The position numbers and the translations under genes were made by a program. This document shows positions 53,024-63,703 of a stretch of 64,000 bases of DNA, one piece after another. The DNA comes from Arthrobacter sp. SLBN-100. Lineage in GTDB: Bacteria; Actinomycetota; Actinomycetes; Actinomycetales; Micrococcaceae. The notes under the pieces were generated by a model. That model ran no database searches, was not told the origin of the DNA, and saw only the letters and a list, made by a program, of their open reading frames with translations. The stretch spans positions 992,001 through 1,056,000 of the forward strand of contig NZ_VFMY01000001.1 in NCBI RefSeq assembly GCF_006715305.1. The letters run 5' to 3'. How positions within the stretch are numbered: the stretch's first letter is position 1; each line of letters opens with the position of its first letter.

Positions 53024-54076
53024 ATGACGTCCCAGACCATTGTGGCCATTGCCGTCCCGCTCGAAGCTGAGCTCGTGGAACGCATCCGCGCCGTTGACCC
53101 ATCCATCACCGTTCTTTATGAGCCGGAGCTTCTGCCCCCGGAGCGGTTCCCGGCAGACCACGCCGGGGATCCCGGTTTCCAGCGCTCCCCTGACCAGGAG
53201 GAACGCTATTGGGCAATGCTCAACAGGGCCCAGATCCTGTACGGTTTGCCCAACGAGAGCCCGGCGGGGCTTGCCCGGGTTGCAGCCGGAAATGCGCATC
53301 TCCAATGGGTTCATGCGATGGCCGCGGGAGCCGGCGGCGCAGTAAAAGCCTCCGGGCTGGACCAGGAGACGCTGCAGAAGTTCAAGGTGACAACCTCCGC
53401 GGGGGTCCACGCCCTGCCGCTGGCTGAGTTCGCCACCATGGGAATCCTGAACGGCTTCAAGCGCACGGCCGAGCTGGTGCAGGACCAGGAAGCCAAGGTC
53501 TGGCCTGAGCTTCGGACCCCTACCCGCCTGGTGAGCGGGTCCAGGCTGGTTGTAGCAGGCCTTGGCGAAATCGGCCTTGAGACTGCACGCCTGGCTCGGG
53601 CGCTGGGCATGAAGGTCAGCGGCACCAAGCGGAGCGTGGAACCGCTGGATGGGATCGAGGAGGTATCGGATAACCACGGCCTCCCGGCCCTCCTTGCCGG
53701 CGCTGACGCTGTGGTGAACACACTGCCCGGCACGCCGTACACGGAAAAGCTCTTCAATCGGGAGGTCTTCGCGGCCATGAAGCCCGGCACGGTCTTCGTT
53801 AACGTCGGCAGGGGAACCGTGGTGGATGAGGAAGCGCTGCTTGAGGCCCTGGACAACGGGCAGGTTTCCTACGCCTGCCTTGACGTCTTCGCAGTGGAAC
53901 CGCTCCCCCGGAACAGCCCGCTGTGGCATCACCCCAAGGTCCTGGTGTCACCGCATACGTCCGCCCTCAGCGCTGCCGAGAACCGGCTGATCACCGAACG
54001 GTTCTGCAGCAACCTCCGCCTTTTCCTGGGCGGCGGGGAGTTGCCCCACCTCGTGGATACTGTGCACTTTTACTAA
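53024..54076 (+). CDS. D-2-hydroxyacid dehydrogenase
   Basis: From the ATG at 53024 (ATGs at 53012 and 53015 overlap the operator and are less likely), 350 residues with the Rossmann GLGEIGLETARLARALG, the substrate/NAD RGTVVDEEALL, the glutamate in DVFAVEPLP and the catalytic histidine in SPHTSALSAAEN. Family reactions reduce 2-keto acids such as glyoxylate or hydroxypyruvate, or 2-ketogluconate. No ribosome-binding site is evident, so a leaderless transcript is possible. Confidence 0.9.
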   Translation: MTSQTIVAIAVPLEAELVERIRAVDPSITVLYEPELLPPERFPADHAGDPGFQRSPDQEERYWAMLNRAQILYGLPNESPAGLARVAAGNAHLQWVHAMAAGAGGAVKASGLDQETLQKFKVTTSAGVHALPLAEFATMGILNGFKRTAELVQDQEAKVWPELRTPTRLVSGSRLVVAGLGEIGLETARLARALGMKVSGTKRSVEPLDGIEEVSDNHGLPALLAGADAVVNTLPGTPYTEKLFNREVFAAMKPGTVFVNVGRGTVVDEEALLEALDNGQVSYACLDVFAVEPLPRNSPLWHHPKVLVSPHTSALSAAENRLITERFCSNLRLFLGGGELPHLVDTVHFY

Positions 54077-54100
54077 AACTGCAGCCTGATCGGACACATG

Positions 54101-54136
54101 AAAGGGCGGCTTCCCGGTCAGGGGAAGCCGCCCTTT
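54101..54136. terminator. Bidirectional terminator between hydroxyacid dehydrogenase and MFS genes
   Basis: AAAGGGCGGCTTCCC and GGGAAGCCGCCCTTT are 15-bp perfect arms with a six-base loop, between converging genes. Confidence 0.9.
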
Positions 54137-54152
54137 CGCGCGGCAGCCGGTC

Positions 54153-55499
54153 CTAGCTGGCGTCTTCTACCAGCACCAGGTCCCTCCCCCTGGTTTCAGG
54201 AGTGAAGAAGGTGGTGACGAAGGAGATCGACGCCAGAACCAGTGAGTAGATGGCGGGGACCAGCCAGGAGTGGTTGGTGGCAGCCAGGAGCGCGACGCCG
54301 ATCATCGGGGCGAAACCTCCGGCCAGGACCGCTGAGAGTTCGCGGCTCAGAGCCACGCCGGTGAACCGGTGCTGGGATCCGAACAGTTCCGGCAGCAGTG
54401 CGCACTGCGGCCCCAGCATGGACTGCACTCCCAGGGCGATGCCGACCACCATGACCACCCACACCAGCGTGACGTTGCCAAGGGTCACCAGGTAGAAGGC
54501 GGGAAGGGCAATGGCCGCTTGGAACAGTGCGCCATACCTGTATACCGGGACGCGGCCGAAACGGTCAGACAGGGCGCCGAAGGTGACAACCATGACTGCT
54601 GCGAAGGCGGCAGCGATCAGCAGGCCGGTGGGGCCGATGAACTTGTCGCCGGCGAAGACGCCTGCGGGCATGCTGATGAAGGAAACCAGAAGCGCTGAGT
54701 AGATGGAGGAGTTGCCGTTTTCGCCCATGCGCAGCCCTATGCCCACCAGGACATTCTTCTTGGAGTGCTTCCAGATCTGGCCCACCGGGTTCTTCACCAC
54801 GGCCTTGTGCTTCTCGAGTTCTTGGAAGACCGGGGTCTCCTTCAGCCGGAGGCGGATGAAGACGGCGATCACGATCAGGATGAAGCTCGCCAGGAACGGT
54901 ACCCGCCAGAGCCAGCCCTGCAGGACGGTCTTGTCCGCCAGCGCCATCAGCGCAAAGGTACCCGCCCCCAGGAGGGTACCCAACTGGATGCCGACGAACG
55001 GCAGGGAGGCGAAGAAACCACGACGGCGGCGCGGCGCAACTTCCGAAATCAAGGTGGTGGCGCCGGCCTGCTCAGCCCCGGCCCCAAGGCCCTGGATGAT
55101 GCGCAGAGCCACCAGGAGGACCGCACCCAGCATTCCCGCCTGTTCGAACGTGGGCAGCAGGCCGATGGCGAAGCTGGCCATGCCCATCAGGCCGATGGTG
55201 AGGATCAGGACCATCTTGCGGCCGAACCGGTCCCCGATGTAGCCGAAGACGATGCCACCAAAGGGCCGGGCGGCAAAGCCGACGCCGTAGGTTGCAAAGG
55301 AGGCGATGACAGCGCCGCTTTCACCCAGCGGAGCAAAGAACAGCGGCCCGAAGATCAGCGCCGAGGCGAGGCCGTAAATGTAGAAGTCGTAATACTCCAA
55401 CGCGGAGCCTACGGAGCTGGCAAGAGTTGCCCTTCGCAGTTGGTCCGAGTCGACGATGGCGCCGTCCTCGGCCTGCGGTGCCTTAGTACGAGTTGTCAC
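54153..55499 (-). CDS. MFS transporter of the metabolite:H+ symporter (MHS) family
   Basis: The protein of 448 residues starts at the GTG at 55499 behind GGGAG; the open frame continues upstream through non-coding leader. Twelve hydrophobic segments are visible. The MHS signature SVGSALEYYDFYIYGLAS, the DRFGRKMVL loop-2/3 motif and EVAPRRRRGFFASLPFVG are typical of sugar-acid, shikimate and proline/betaine symporters. By context it would import idonate or a similar acid (inference). Confidence 0.93.
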   Translation of the reverse strand: MTTRTKAPQAEDGAIVDSDQLRRATLASSVGSALEYYDFYIYGLASALIFGPLFFAPLGESGAVIASFATYGVGFAARPFGGIVFGYIGDRFGRKMVLILTIGLMGMASFAIGLLPTFEQAGMLGAVLLVALRIIQGLGAGAEQAGATTLISEVAPRRRRGFFASLPFVGIQLGTLLGAGTFALMALADKTVLQGWLWRVPFLASFILIVIAVFIRLRLKETPVFQELEKHKAVVKNPVGQIWKHSKKNVLVGIGLRMGENGNSSIYSALLVSFISMPAGVFAGDKFIGPTGLLIAAAFAAVMVVTFGALSDRFGRVPVYRYGALFQAAIALPAFYLVTLGNVTLVWVVMVVGIALGVQSMLGPQCALLPELFGSQHRFTGVALSRELSAVLAGGFAPMIGVALLAATNHSWLVPAIYSLVLASISFVTTFFTPETRGRDLVLVEDAS

Positions 55500-55564
55500 A
55501 AGAACTCCCTCATCGCTCTCCAGGCCCCCGTTGGCCTGGTGGGTCAGCAACGGCACGTGCTGTG

Positions 55565-55582
55565 CGGTCACTATATTGAACA
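55565..55582. promoter_or_regulatory. Inverted repeat TGTTCA-N6-TGACCG (IclR-type site 2)
   Basis: Read on the minus strand, TGTTCA-ATATAG-TGACCG keeps one perfect half-site and four of six bases in the other. It lies 66-83 bases upstream of the MFS start and includes a possible -10 (TATAGT). Confidence 0.5.
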
Positions 55583-55651
55583 GAGTACAGCAAGGTGAAC
55601 GGTCGACAAGCCGCAAAAGCTCTTATTTTCTATTTGGTCAGCGGCCGGCTC

Positions 55652-56449
55652 TCAGCCCATGGGGCTGCCCAGCGAACGTGCCAGCTCATGGAGTTCCTTG
55701 ACCATCCGGGAACCCTGCTCCTCCGTATAGGTGGCTTTCAAAGCCGTTACTGAAAGTCCCAGGCTTGGACCGTGCGCACCCCGGGTGGGAACTGAGACCG
55801 CGAGGCACACTACGCCCGTGGTGGACTCTTCGTCCTCGAAGGCGTAGCCCTGGTCGCGGATGGTGCGCAGTTGGGCCTTGAGCTCAGCCCCGGTCCGGAG
55901 TGACTTGGGCGTCATAACAGGCAGTTCGGCATCGTCGGGGAACATGTCTTCGACGTCGTGGTCATGCAGCCGGGCAATGAGGGCTTTCCCCACCGCACAG
56001 AGGGAAACGGGCATCTTGTCTCCAATATTGGAGGTCAGCCGGACTGCAGGATGCCCTTCGTAACGGGCCAGATAGATGACGTTGGTTCCGTCGAGCATTG
56101 CGATCCGCACTGTTTCATGCGAAAGGGTGGGGGCCTGCTCGCAGTACCGGTAGAACTCCTGCACCTCGTCCAGCCGGCTCAGGTATGCCGCACCGAGTTC
56201 CACGAGCTTGCGGCCCAGGGTGAACTCCGCCCCCTGCCTGCTGATAAGGCGGGCTTCTTCCAGCGCGAGGAGCAGATTGGAGGTGGAGGACTTGGGAATG
56301 CCCAGCTCGCGGGCGAGGTCACTGAGCGTCAGCCTTCCGGTTGCCGAGGCAGCGAGGGCGTCCAGCACTGCGGCGGCACGGGTGACGGCTGGCGCGGGCG
56401 AGGCGCTCCCGAGACCGTCAGAGGATCGGGGGGTGCGGGAATCGGCCAT
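55652..56449 (-). CDS. IclR family transcriptional regulator
   Basis: Begins at the ATG at 56449 after AAGGAG; 265 residues. The winged helix is AVTRAAAVLDALAASATGRLTLSDLARELGIPKSSTSNLLLALEEARLI. The IclR effector domain follows (GDKMPVSLCAVGKALIARL...GYAFEDEESTTGVVCLAVSVP). It is on the same strand as and directly upstream of the MFS gene, separated by 150 bases. The inverted repeats near these genes are its likely targets. Confidence 0.93.
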   Translation of the reverse strand: MADSRTPRSSDGLGSASPAPAVTRAAAVLDALAASATGRLTLSDLARELGIPKSSTSNLLLALEEARLISRQGAEFTLGRKLVELGAAYLSRLDEVQEFYRYCEQAPTLSHETVRIAMLDGTNVIYLARYEGHPAVRLTSNIGDKMPVSLCAVGKALIARLHDHDVEDMFPDDAELPVMTPKSLRTGAELKAQLRTIRDQGYAFEDEESTTGVVCLAVSVPTRGAHGPSLGLSVTALKATYTEEQGSRMVKELHELARSLGSPMG

Positions 56450-56484
56450 GATTCTCCTTAGATAGGTGCCTGCGCCAGTCATGC

Positions 56485-56502
56485 TGTTCATTCAGCTGAA
56501 CA
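56485..56502. promoter_or_regulatory. Perfect inverted repeat TGTTCA-N6-TGAACA (IclR-type site 3)
   Basis: TGTTCATTCAGCTGAACA is a perfect 6-bp inverted repeat with six-base spacer, 36-53 bases upstream of the iclR-type ATG, consistent with autoregulation. Confidence 0.65.
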
Positions 56503-56626
56503 CCAACCATCATATGGCTCAGCTACGGCTGGTATCGGCGGACTTCCGCGAGCTTCCCGGCACGTCTCCGACACGCTTTCCGGAGAGCTTCATGTTTCCG
56601 GCAGTTCACGGTATATTCATCTCAGG

Positions 56627-56669
56627 CCCTCCACCGCGGCATCCCCCAATAGTCGCGGTGGAGGGTTTT
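56627..56669. terminator. Terminator hairpin downstream of the 96-residue gene
   Basis: CCCTCCACCGCG and CGCGGTGGAGGG, a 12-bp perfect stem with a 15-base loop, followed by TTTT on the plus strand. Positioned 50 bases after the minus-strand stop at 56720; no plus-strand gene precedes it. Confidence 0.7.
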
Positions 56670-56719
56670 CCAATGCCCGGACTTTCCCCGGCAGGCCCGC
56701 CAACCGGCGTGGACGGCCC

Positions 56720-57010
56720 TCACGCGGCGTCCGCCACCGCTTCCCGCAGCCGCCATCCACCGCCGAGTCCATCCCGTTCCAGCAGCAGGGTGGTCAGGGC
56801 CGAGGCACTGTTGCCACCCAGCCTCACCTGGACTTGCAGGACCTCCACGTCCACGCGGCTAAGGCCTTTGGGCATCCTCCGATTAATGTCCCACCAGTTG
56901 ACCCGCTCAAACCAGCGCACCGGTTCGGCACCCACGGCCCATTCCCTGCCGTTGCTGATGACCGCCGTCGGCATTCCATTGATTCCCGTCCGCACCATCA
57001 CATGTTCCAT
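56720..57010 (-). CDS. Small conserved protein of unknown function
   Basis: The 96-residue product (MEHVMVRTGINGMPTAVISNGREWAVGAEPVRWFERVNWWDINRRMPKGLSRVDVEVLQVQVRLGGNSASALTTLLLERDGLGGGWRLREAVADAA) is rich in Trp and Arg in its centre. It resembles small actinobacterial proteins of the DUF6504 kind, but I cannot confirm this. A -TTTCAGGGATGG context gives AGGG as ribosome-binding site. The downstream hairpin supports a real transcript. Confidence 0.75.
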   Translation of the reverse strand: MEHVMVRTGINGMPTAVISNGREWAVGAEPVRWFERVNWWDINRRMPKGLSRVDVEVLQVQVRLGGNSASALTTLLLERDGLGGGWRLREAVADAA

Positions 57011-57061
57011 CCCTGAAACCTAAGGCCGGGCACCGACATTTTCTGGTGTTCCATTGAAACG

Positions 57062-57106
57062 AAAAAAACCCTGCTGTTTCCGCCGCGAGGCGAAAACAAC
57101 AGGGTT
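57062..57106 (-). terminator. Terminator of tRNA-Val
   Basis: On the minus strand AAACCCTG.../...CAGGGTTT arms with an inner GGCG/CGCC pair form a long stem followed by TTTTTTTCG. It starts a few bases after the tRNA. Confidence 0.85.
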
Positions 57107-57109
57107 TCC

Positions 57110-57185
57110 TGGTGGGTCCTACCGGGATCGAACCGATGACATCCACGGTGTAAACGTGGCGCTCTACCAGCTGAGCTAAAGACCC
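57110..57185 (-). tRNA. tRNA-Val (anticodon TAC)
   Basis: Minus strand: acceptor GGGTCTT pairs with AGGACCC (one G-T). The anticodon arm CCACG-TTTACAC-CGTGG reads TAC. The T arm is ATCGG-TTCGATC-CCGGT. Discriminator A, and CCA is encoded at 57112-57110. Confidence 0.97.
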
Positions 57186-57293
57186 AGGAATGCTGAATCC
57201 GGCGCTTCAGCGCCGCAACCAACGAACATAGACTCTACCCGACCCAGGCCTCGAAACGCGAATCGGTGCGAGAAGGGTGGACGCAGGCCGCTG

Positions 57294-58214
57294 CTAAAGG
57301 GGCGGAAGCTCGGCAGCAAGCCAAGCCAGGGATTCACTGACGCCGGCCTCCAGCTTGATGCTGGCCTTGTCATCACCGCGGGTGGCACCGCGGTTGATGA
57401 TGATGACCGGTTTTCCGTCCTTGGCGGCATGCCGGACGAAGCGCAGCCCGCTCATCACCGTCAGGGACGATCCGGCGGCCACCAGGGCATCCGCCTCGTC
57501 AACCATCCGGTACGACCGTTCAACCCGGTCCTTGGGCACGTTCTCACCGAAGTACACGAAGTCGGGCTTGAGCGTTCCGCCGCAGGCAGGGCAGACGGCA
57601 ACAACAAAACTGCTGATCAGCGCCTGGTCCTCAACTGTGGCATCCGCGTCCGGCGCCATCTCCACCAGGCCTGATTCCTGCGCCCGGGACAGGAACTCCG
57701 GGTTCAGCTCCTCCAGCAGACCCGCCAGGAGGCGCCTGGAATATATGCGGCGGCACGCCAGGCACACTACCTGGTCATACCTGCCATGCAGGTCCACCAC
57801 GTTGACACTGCCTGCGTCTTGGTGGAGCCGATCAACGTTCTGGGTGATCAACCCGGTAAGGTGGCCCCGGCGCTCGAGCTCGGCTGCCGCATAGTGGCCC
57901 TGGTTCGGATCGGCGTGCCGCAGATGGGACCAGCCGATATGGTTCCGGGCCCAATAGCGTTGACGGTTGGCCGCGTCCTTGACGAACTCCTGGTAGGTCA
58001 TGGGCGAACGCGGCGGCGAACCCGGCCCGCGGTAGTCCGGGATTCCCGAGTCCGTGCTGAGTCCGGCACCGGTGAGCAGTGCAAACCGCCTGCCAGCCAC
58101 GACGTCCCGGATCCGAAGCAGGATCCCACGCTCCCCATCAGAAGGAGCCGCTGCAGCCACCCGCGGCATGCTGGCGAAGCCCGTCAGGCCTACCCCCGCA
58201 CGCCGCTGTTCCAT
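57294..58214 (-). CDS. Sirtuin-type NAD-dependent protein deacylase
   Basis: The 306-residue protein has the NAD-binding GAGLSTDSGIPDYRG (49-63), TQNVDRLHQDAG (124-135) and the catalytic histidine in DLHGRYD (His143). Zinc cysteines are C151-x2-C154 and C208-x2-C211. It removes acyl groups from lysine with NAD. The first 15 residues may be extra (Met16 is an alternative start). It is the last gene of an operon with a peroxiredoxin and DUF3052, seven bases after the peroxiredoxin. Confidence 0.95.
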   Translation of the reverse strand: MEQRRAGVGLTGFASMPRVAAAAPSDGERGILLRIRDVVAGRRFALLTGAGLSTDSGIPDYRGPGSPPRSPMTYQEFVKDAANRQRYWARNHIGWSHLRHADPNQGHYAAAELERRGHLTGLITQNVDRLHQDAGSVNVVDLHGRYDQVVCLACRRIYSRRLLAGLLEELNPEFLSRAQESGLVEMAPDADATVEDQALISSFVVAVCPACGGTLKPDFVYFGENVPKDRVERSYRMVDEADALVAAGSSLTVMSGLRFVRHAAKDGKPVIIINRGATRGDDKASIKLEAGVSESLAWLAAELPPL

Positions 58215-58220
58215 GCCCTG

Positions 58221-58715
58221 TCAGGCCTGTCCCAGGCCGGCCAATGCACTGCGGTATTCCTGGAGGTCACGGGCCTGGCCACGCGGGTTCACCACTGAGT
58301 AGCGGACATGACCGCCGGCATCAATGATGAAGGTGCCGCGCTTGGCCATGCCGCTGTCCGCGTCAAAGACGCCGTAGGCGCTTGCCACTCCACCGTGAGG
58401 CCAGAAATCTGCCAGCAGGTCGAAGGTGTACCCTTCCTGGGCGGCATAAGCGCGCAGGCTGAACTTGCTGTCCACGGACACAGCCAGGACCGCGGCATTT
58501 GCATCCCCGAACATCGCCAGGTTGTCCCGTATCTCGCACAGTTCCCCGGTGCAGATGCCCGAGAAGGCGAACGGGTAGAACACCAGGACTACGTTCTGGC
58601 CGCGAAAGGAAGACAGCCGGACCGGTTCGCCGAACTGGTTGGCGAGTTCAAAGTCAGGCGCCGGCCAGCCGACCGCGGGTACAGCTGTAGTAGCAGCGTC
58701 AAGCGCTGCCGTCAC
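58221..58715 (-). CDS. AhpE-like peroxiredoxin
   Basis: The 164-residue thiol peroxidase has the peroxidatic Cys55 in FYPFAFSGICTGELCEIRDN. A second cysteine at 60, in C-x4-C, is like bacterioferritin-comigratory proteins and absent from mycobacterial AhpE. Resolution could therefore be intramolecular (inference). Its start overlaps the DUF3052 stop by four bases (ATGA). Confidence 0.94.
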   Translation of the reverse strand: MTAALDAATTAVPAVGWPAPDFELANQFGEPVRLSSFRGQNVVLVFYPFAFSGICTGELCEIRDNLAMFGDANAAVLAVSVDSKFSLRAYAAQEGYTFDLLADFWPHGGVASAYGVFDADSGMAKRGTFIIDAGGHVRYSVVNPRGQARDLQEYRSALAGLGQA

Positions 58716-59131
58716 TTGTTTTTCCTCATCACCAGGCGGGCTGCACTCCAGTCCTTGGAGACGCCGGCCGAGGTTGTCACGTGCAGGCCCGCCGTAGGGG
58801 CGGCCTCCTGGATGTCAGCCGGTGAAACGTAGCCGGCCCTGCCGGATTTCGGAGTCAGGACCCAGACAACGCCGTTTTCGCTGAGGGTGGTCAGCGAATC
58901 CATCAGGCTGTCCACGAGGTCCCCGTCGCCGTGGCGCCACCAGAAGATGACGGCATCCGCCACTTCGTGGTCGTCCTCGTCCAGCAACTCGGAACCCGTG
59001 AGATCTTCAACATCGTCACGCAAGTCGAAATCGACGTCGTCGTCGTAACCGAACTCCTGAATCAGATCCCCGTTCTTGAAACCCAATTTTTCCGCCACAT
59101 TTACCGAAGTGGCGGCGTCGGCCTCGCTCAC
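58712..59131 (-). CDS. DUF3052 family protein
   Basis: The 139-residue acidic protein starts at the GTG at 59131 behind a strong GGAGGA. It matches actinobacterial DUF3052: SVNVAEKLGFKNGDLIQEFGYDDDVDFDLRDDVEDLTGSELLDEDDHEVADAVIFWWRHGDGDLVDSLMDSLTTLSENGVVWVLTPKSGRAGYVSPADIQEAAPTAGL. The function is unknown. It heads an operon with the peroxiredoxin and the sirtuin, divergent from aceE. Confidence 0.92.
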   Translation of the reverse strand: MSEADAATSVNVAEKLGFKNGDLIQEFGYDDDVDFDLRDDVEDLTGSELLDEDDHEVADAVIFWWRHGDGDLVDSLMDSLTTLSENGVVWVLTPKSGRAGYVSPADIQEAAPTAGLHVTTSAGVSKDWSAARLVMRKNK

Positions 59132-59483
59132 GTGTTCCTCCAATGCCTCATACATGCAGTGCGCATAGTGATTTCCATTACTCCCAGCCAACACCCTTTG
59201 TGCCTGCGCTTCAAGCTGCCGCCCCCGGGATAGGCGTATTCTGCGTCACACCCCGGACGGTCAAGCCCCCGCGCAGCGGCTTTTTGTCACACAACCAGTA
59301 TGACGGCGAAATACAACAGAGCCGCCCAAGCCCCGGCTACGCATCGTGCTGGGGTGAGAGTTAGAGTGGCAGGTGACAACTATGCCTGCGGGGCAACAAC
59401 CCTGAAACTCCAATGCAGACGTAGGAATGCTAGGACCCTGCCCGGCACACATGACCGGGCTGTTGTAACCGATACGTCGCACA

Positions 59484-59499
59484 CGGCGTATATACGCCG
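59484..59499. promoter_or_regulatory. Perfect 16-bp palindrome upstream of aceE
   Basis: CGGCGTATATACGCCG is fully self-complementary with a TATA centre, 57 bases upstream of the aceE GTG. It has the form of a dimeric regulator operator. The regulator is unknown. Confidence 0.6.
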
Positions 59500-59518
59500 G
59501 ACGGTCACCCCGTCCGGC
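59496..59518 (+). promoter_or_regulatory. Hairpin in the aceE leader overlapping the palindrome
   Basis: GCCGGACGG and CCGTCCGGC are 9-bp arms with a TCACC loop. The 5' arm shares four bases with the neighbouring palindrome, so the two structures exclude each other if both form in RNA. No T-run follows. Confidence 0.45.
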
Positions 59519-59555
59519 CTGAGTGCGCCTCAATGCGCGCAAAGAGAGGTTGGAC

Positions 59556-62297
<2,742 letters not shown>

Positions 62298-62321
62298 CCT
62301 CCGGCGGAAAGCCAGTAAGCG

Positions 62322-62359
62322 CGACGGCGGCTCCCACCGAAAGGCGGGGGCCGCCGTCG
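62322..62359 (+). terminator. Terminator after aceE
   Basis: CGACGGCGGCTCCC and GGGGGCCGCCGTCG, a 14-bp stem with one G-T pair, lies 25 bases after the stop. It lacks a strong T-run. Confidence 0.7.
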
Positions 62360-62401
62360 TCCGTTCTGCTGTGGCCCGGCTGTGACGCACAACTACCCGG
62401 A

Positions 62402-62418
62402 TTGTAGCCTTCGCACAA
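62402..62418. promoter_or_regulatory. Candidate operator TTGTAG-N5-GCACAA upstream of the fasR-like gene
   Basis: TTGTAGCCTTCGCACAA matches 13 of 17 positions of the inverted repeat upstream of fabD (TTGTAGACTTCCTACAA), including both outer halves. It lies 37-53 bases before the regulator start. Confidence 0.55.
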
Positions 62419-62454
62419 ATGGAGCTTGCAGGGCAGGGGCCGTATGCTCAAAGA

Positions 62455-63699
62455 ATGCCAGCACCAGCCACACCGTCCGCGAGCCGCAAACAGTCCCTGC
62501 CCGGCGTCACTCCGGAGAAGTCCGAAACGCTGAAGAAACTGCGCGCCAACGTGGGCCAGCTTTCCACCACCACTATGCGGGAGCTGGAAAAATCCCTGCC
62601 CTGGTACAGCCGGCTCAGCTCGGATGAGCGCTCCGCCTTGGGAATGGTCGCCCAAAACGGCATTGCGGCATTTGTGACCTGGTACGAGCGCCCGAGTTCG
62701 CCCTCGTGGATCCTCACGGACGTCTTTGGCACGGCCCCCACGGAATTGACCCGGTCGATCAGCCTGCAGAAGGCCCTGCAGCTGATCCGGATCGTGGTGG
62801 AGGTGGTGGAAGACCAGGTTCCGGTGATTGCGCCTGAAGCTGACCAGCCATCGCTCCGCGAGGCGGTGCTCCGCTACTCCCGCGAGGTGGCTTTCGCCGC
62901 CGCCGATGTTTACGCACGGGCCGCCGAGTCCAGGGGCTCATGGGACACGCGGCTGGAAGCCCTGATCGTGGATGCGATCCTGCGCGGTGAAAATACTGAC
63001 GCCCTGCGCTCCAGGATCGCCGCGTTGGGCTGGAAAGCCCAGGAACGGTTCACCGTGATGGTGGGTAATTCCCCCTCAGAGCCAAGCGCCAGCTACGTGA
63101 GCGAACTCCGGCGGATGGCAGGCCGCTACGCGGAGGACGCGCTGGTCGGGATCCAGGGCGACCGGTTGATCCTGATCCTGGGCGGCGTGCATGACCGGGA
63201 AACCGCCTATGTGAAGCTCAGCGACATGTTTGCCCCCGGACCCGTAGTCTACGGTCCGGAAGCCGGTTCCCTGCTGGAGGCGAGCGGCTCCGCCCAGTCC
63301 GCTTTCGCCGGGCTGACTGCTGCACGCGCCTGGCCTTCCGCCCCTCGGCCGGTGGCCGCCGATGACCTCCTTCCCGAGCGGGTGATCTCCGGTGACGACG
63401 CTGCCCGCCGCTCCCTGGTCAAAAACATTTACCGGCCGCTGCTGGCAGCGTCCAACGGACTGGTGGAAACCCTCGGAACCTACCTGGAACTGGGCCATTC
63501 ACTGGAGGCAACGGCCCGGGAACTCTTCGTCCATGCCAACACGGTCAGGTACCGCCTGAAGCGGGTTTGTGACGTCACCGGCTGGGATCCGCTCCTGCCG
63601 CGGGAGGCGTTTGTCCTCCAGGCGGCTCTCGTGGTTGGCCGTCTTTCGGCCCCGCCCAAAGCCGCCGCGGAGCGCCATCCGTCGCGGAACCAGCCCTGA
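62455..63699 (+). CDS. fasR: PucR-like helix-turn-helix regulator, FasR type
   Basis: The 414-residue protein (ATG at 62455) has a GGDEF-like/CdaR central region and the C-terminal PucR helix-turn-helix TYLELGHSLEATARELFVHANTVRYRLKRVCDVTGWD. In Streptomyces coelicolor a PucR-like regulator named FasR lies directly upstream of fabD and controls the fatty-acid synthase genes; fabD begins here 89 bases after this stop. The name is transferred on this context. Confidence 0.85.
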   Translation: MPAPATPSASRKQSLPGVTPEKSETLKKLRANVGQLSTTTMRELEKSLPWYSRLSSDERSALGMVAQNGIAAFVTWYERPSSPSWILTDVFGTAPTELTRSISLQKALQLIRIVVEVVEDQVPVIAPEADQPSLREAVLRYSREVAFAAADVYARAAESRGSWDTRLEALIVDAILRGENTDALRSRIAALGWKAQERFTVMVGNSPSEPSASYVSELRRMAGRYAEDALVGIQGDRLILILGGVHDRETAYVKLSDMFAPGPVVYGPEAGSLLEASGSAQSAFAGLTAARAWPSAPRPVAADDLLPERVISGDDAARRSLVKNIYRPLLAASNGLVETLGTYLELGHSLEATARELFVHANTVRYRLKRVCDVTGWDPLLPREAFVLQAALVVGRLSAPPKAAAERHPSRNQP

Positions 63700-63703
63700 G
63701 TCG

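Larger units (their letters stand above)
59132..59555. other. Intergenic region upstream of aceE
   Basis: About 424 bases separate the divergent DUF3052 and aceE genes. No gene is supported. Near aceE it holds a perfect palindrome (59484-59499) and an overlapping hairpin (59496-59518); the rest looks like promoter and leader sequence for both directions, with no clear consensus boxes. Confidence 0.5.

Noticed and set aside
56466..57023. A 185-codon plus-strand open frame between iclR and tRNA-Val
   Set aside because: It reads through the IclR operator, a terminator hairpin and the opposite strand of the 96-residue gene; composition is Pro/Ser-rich shadow sequence.
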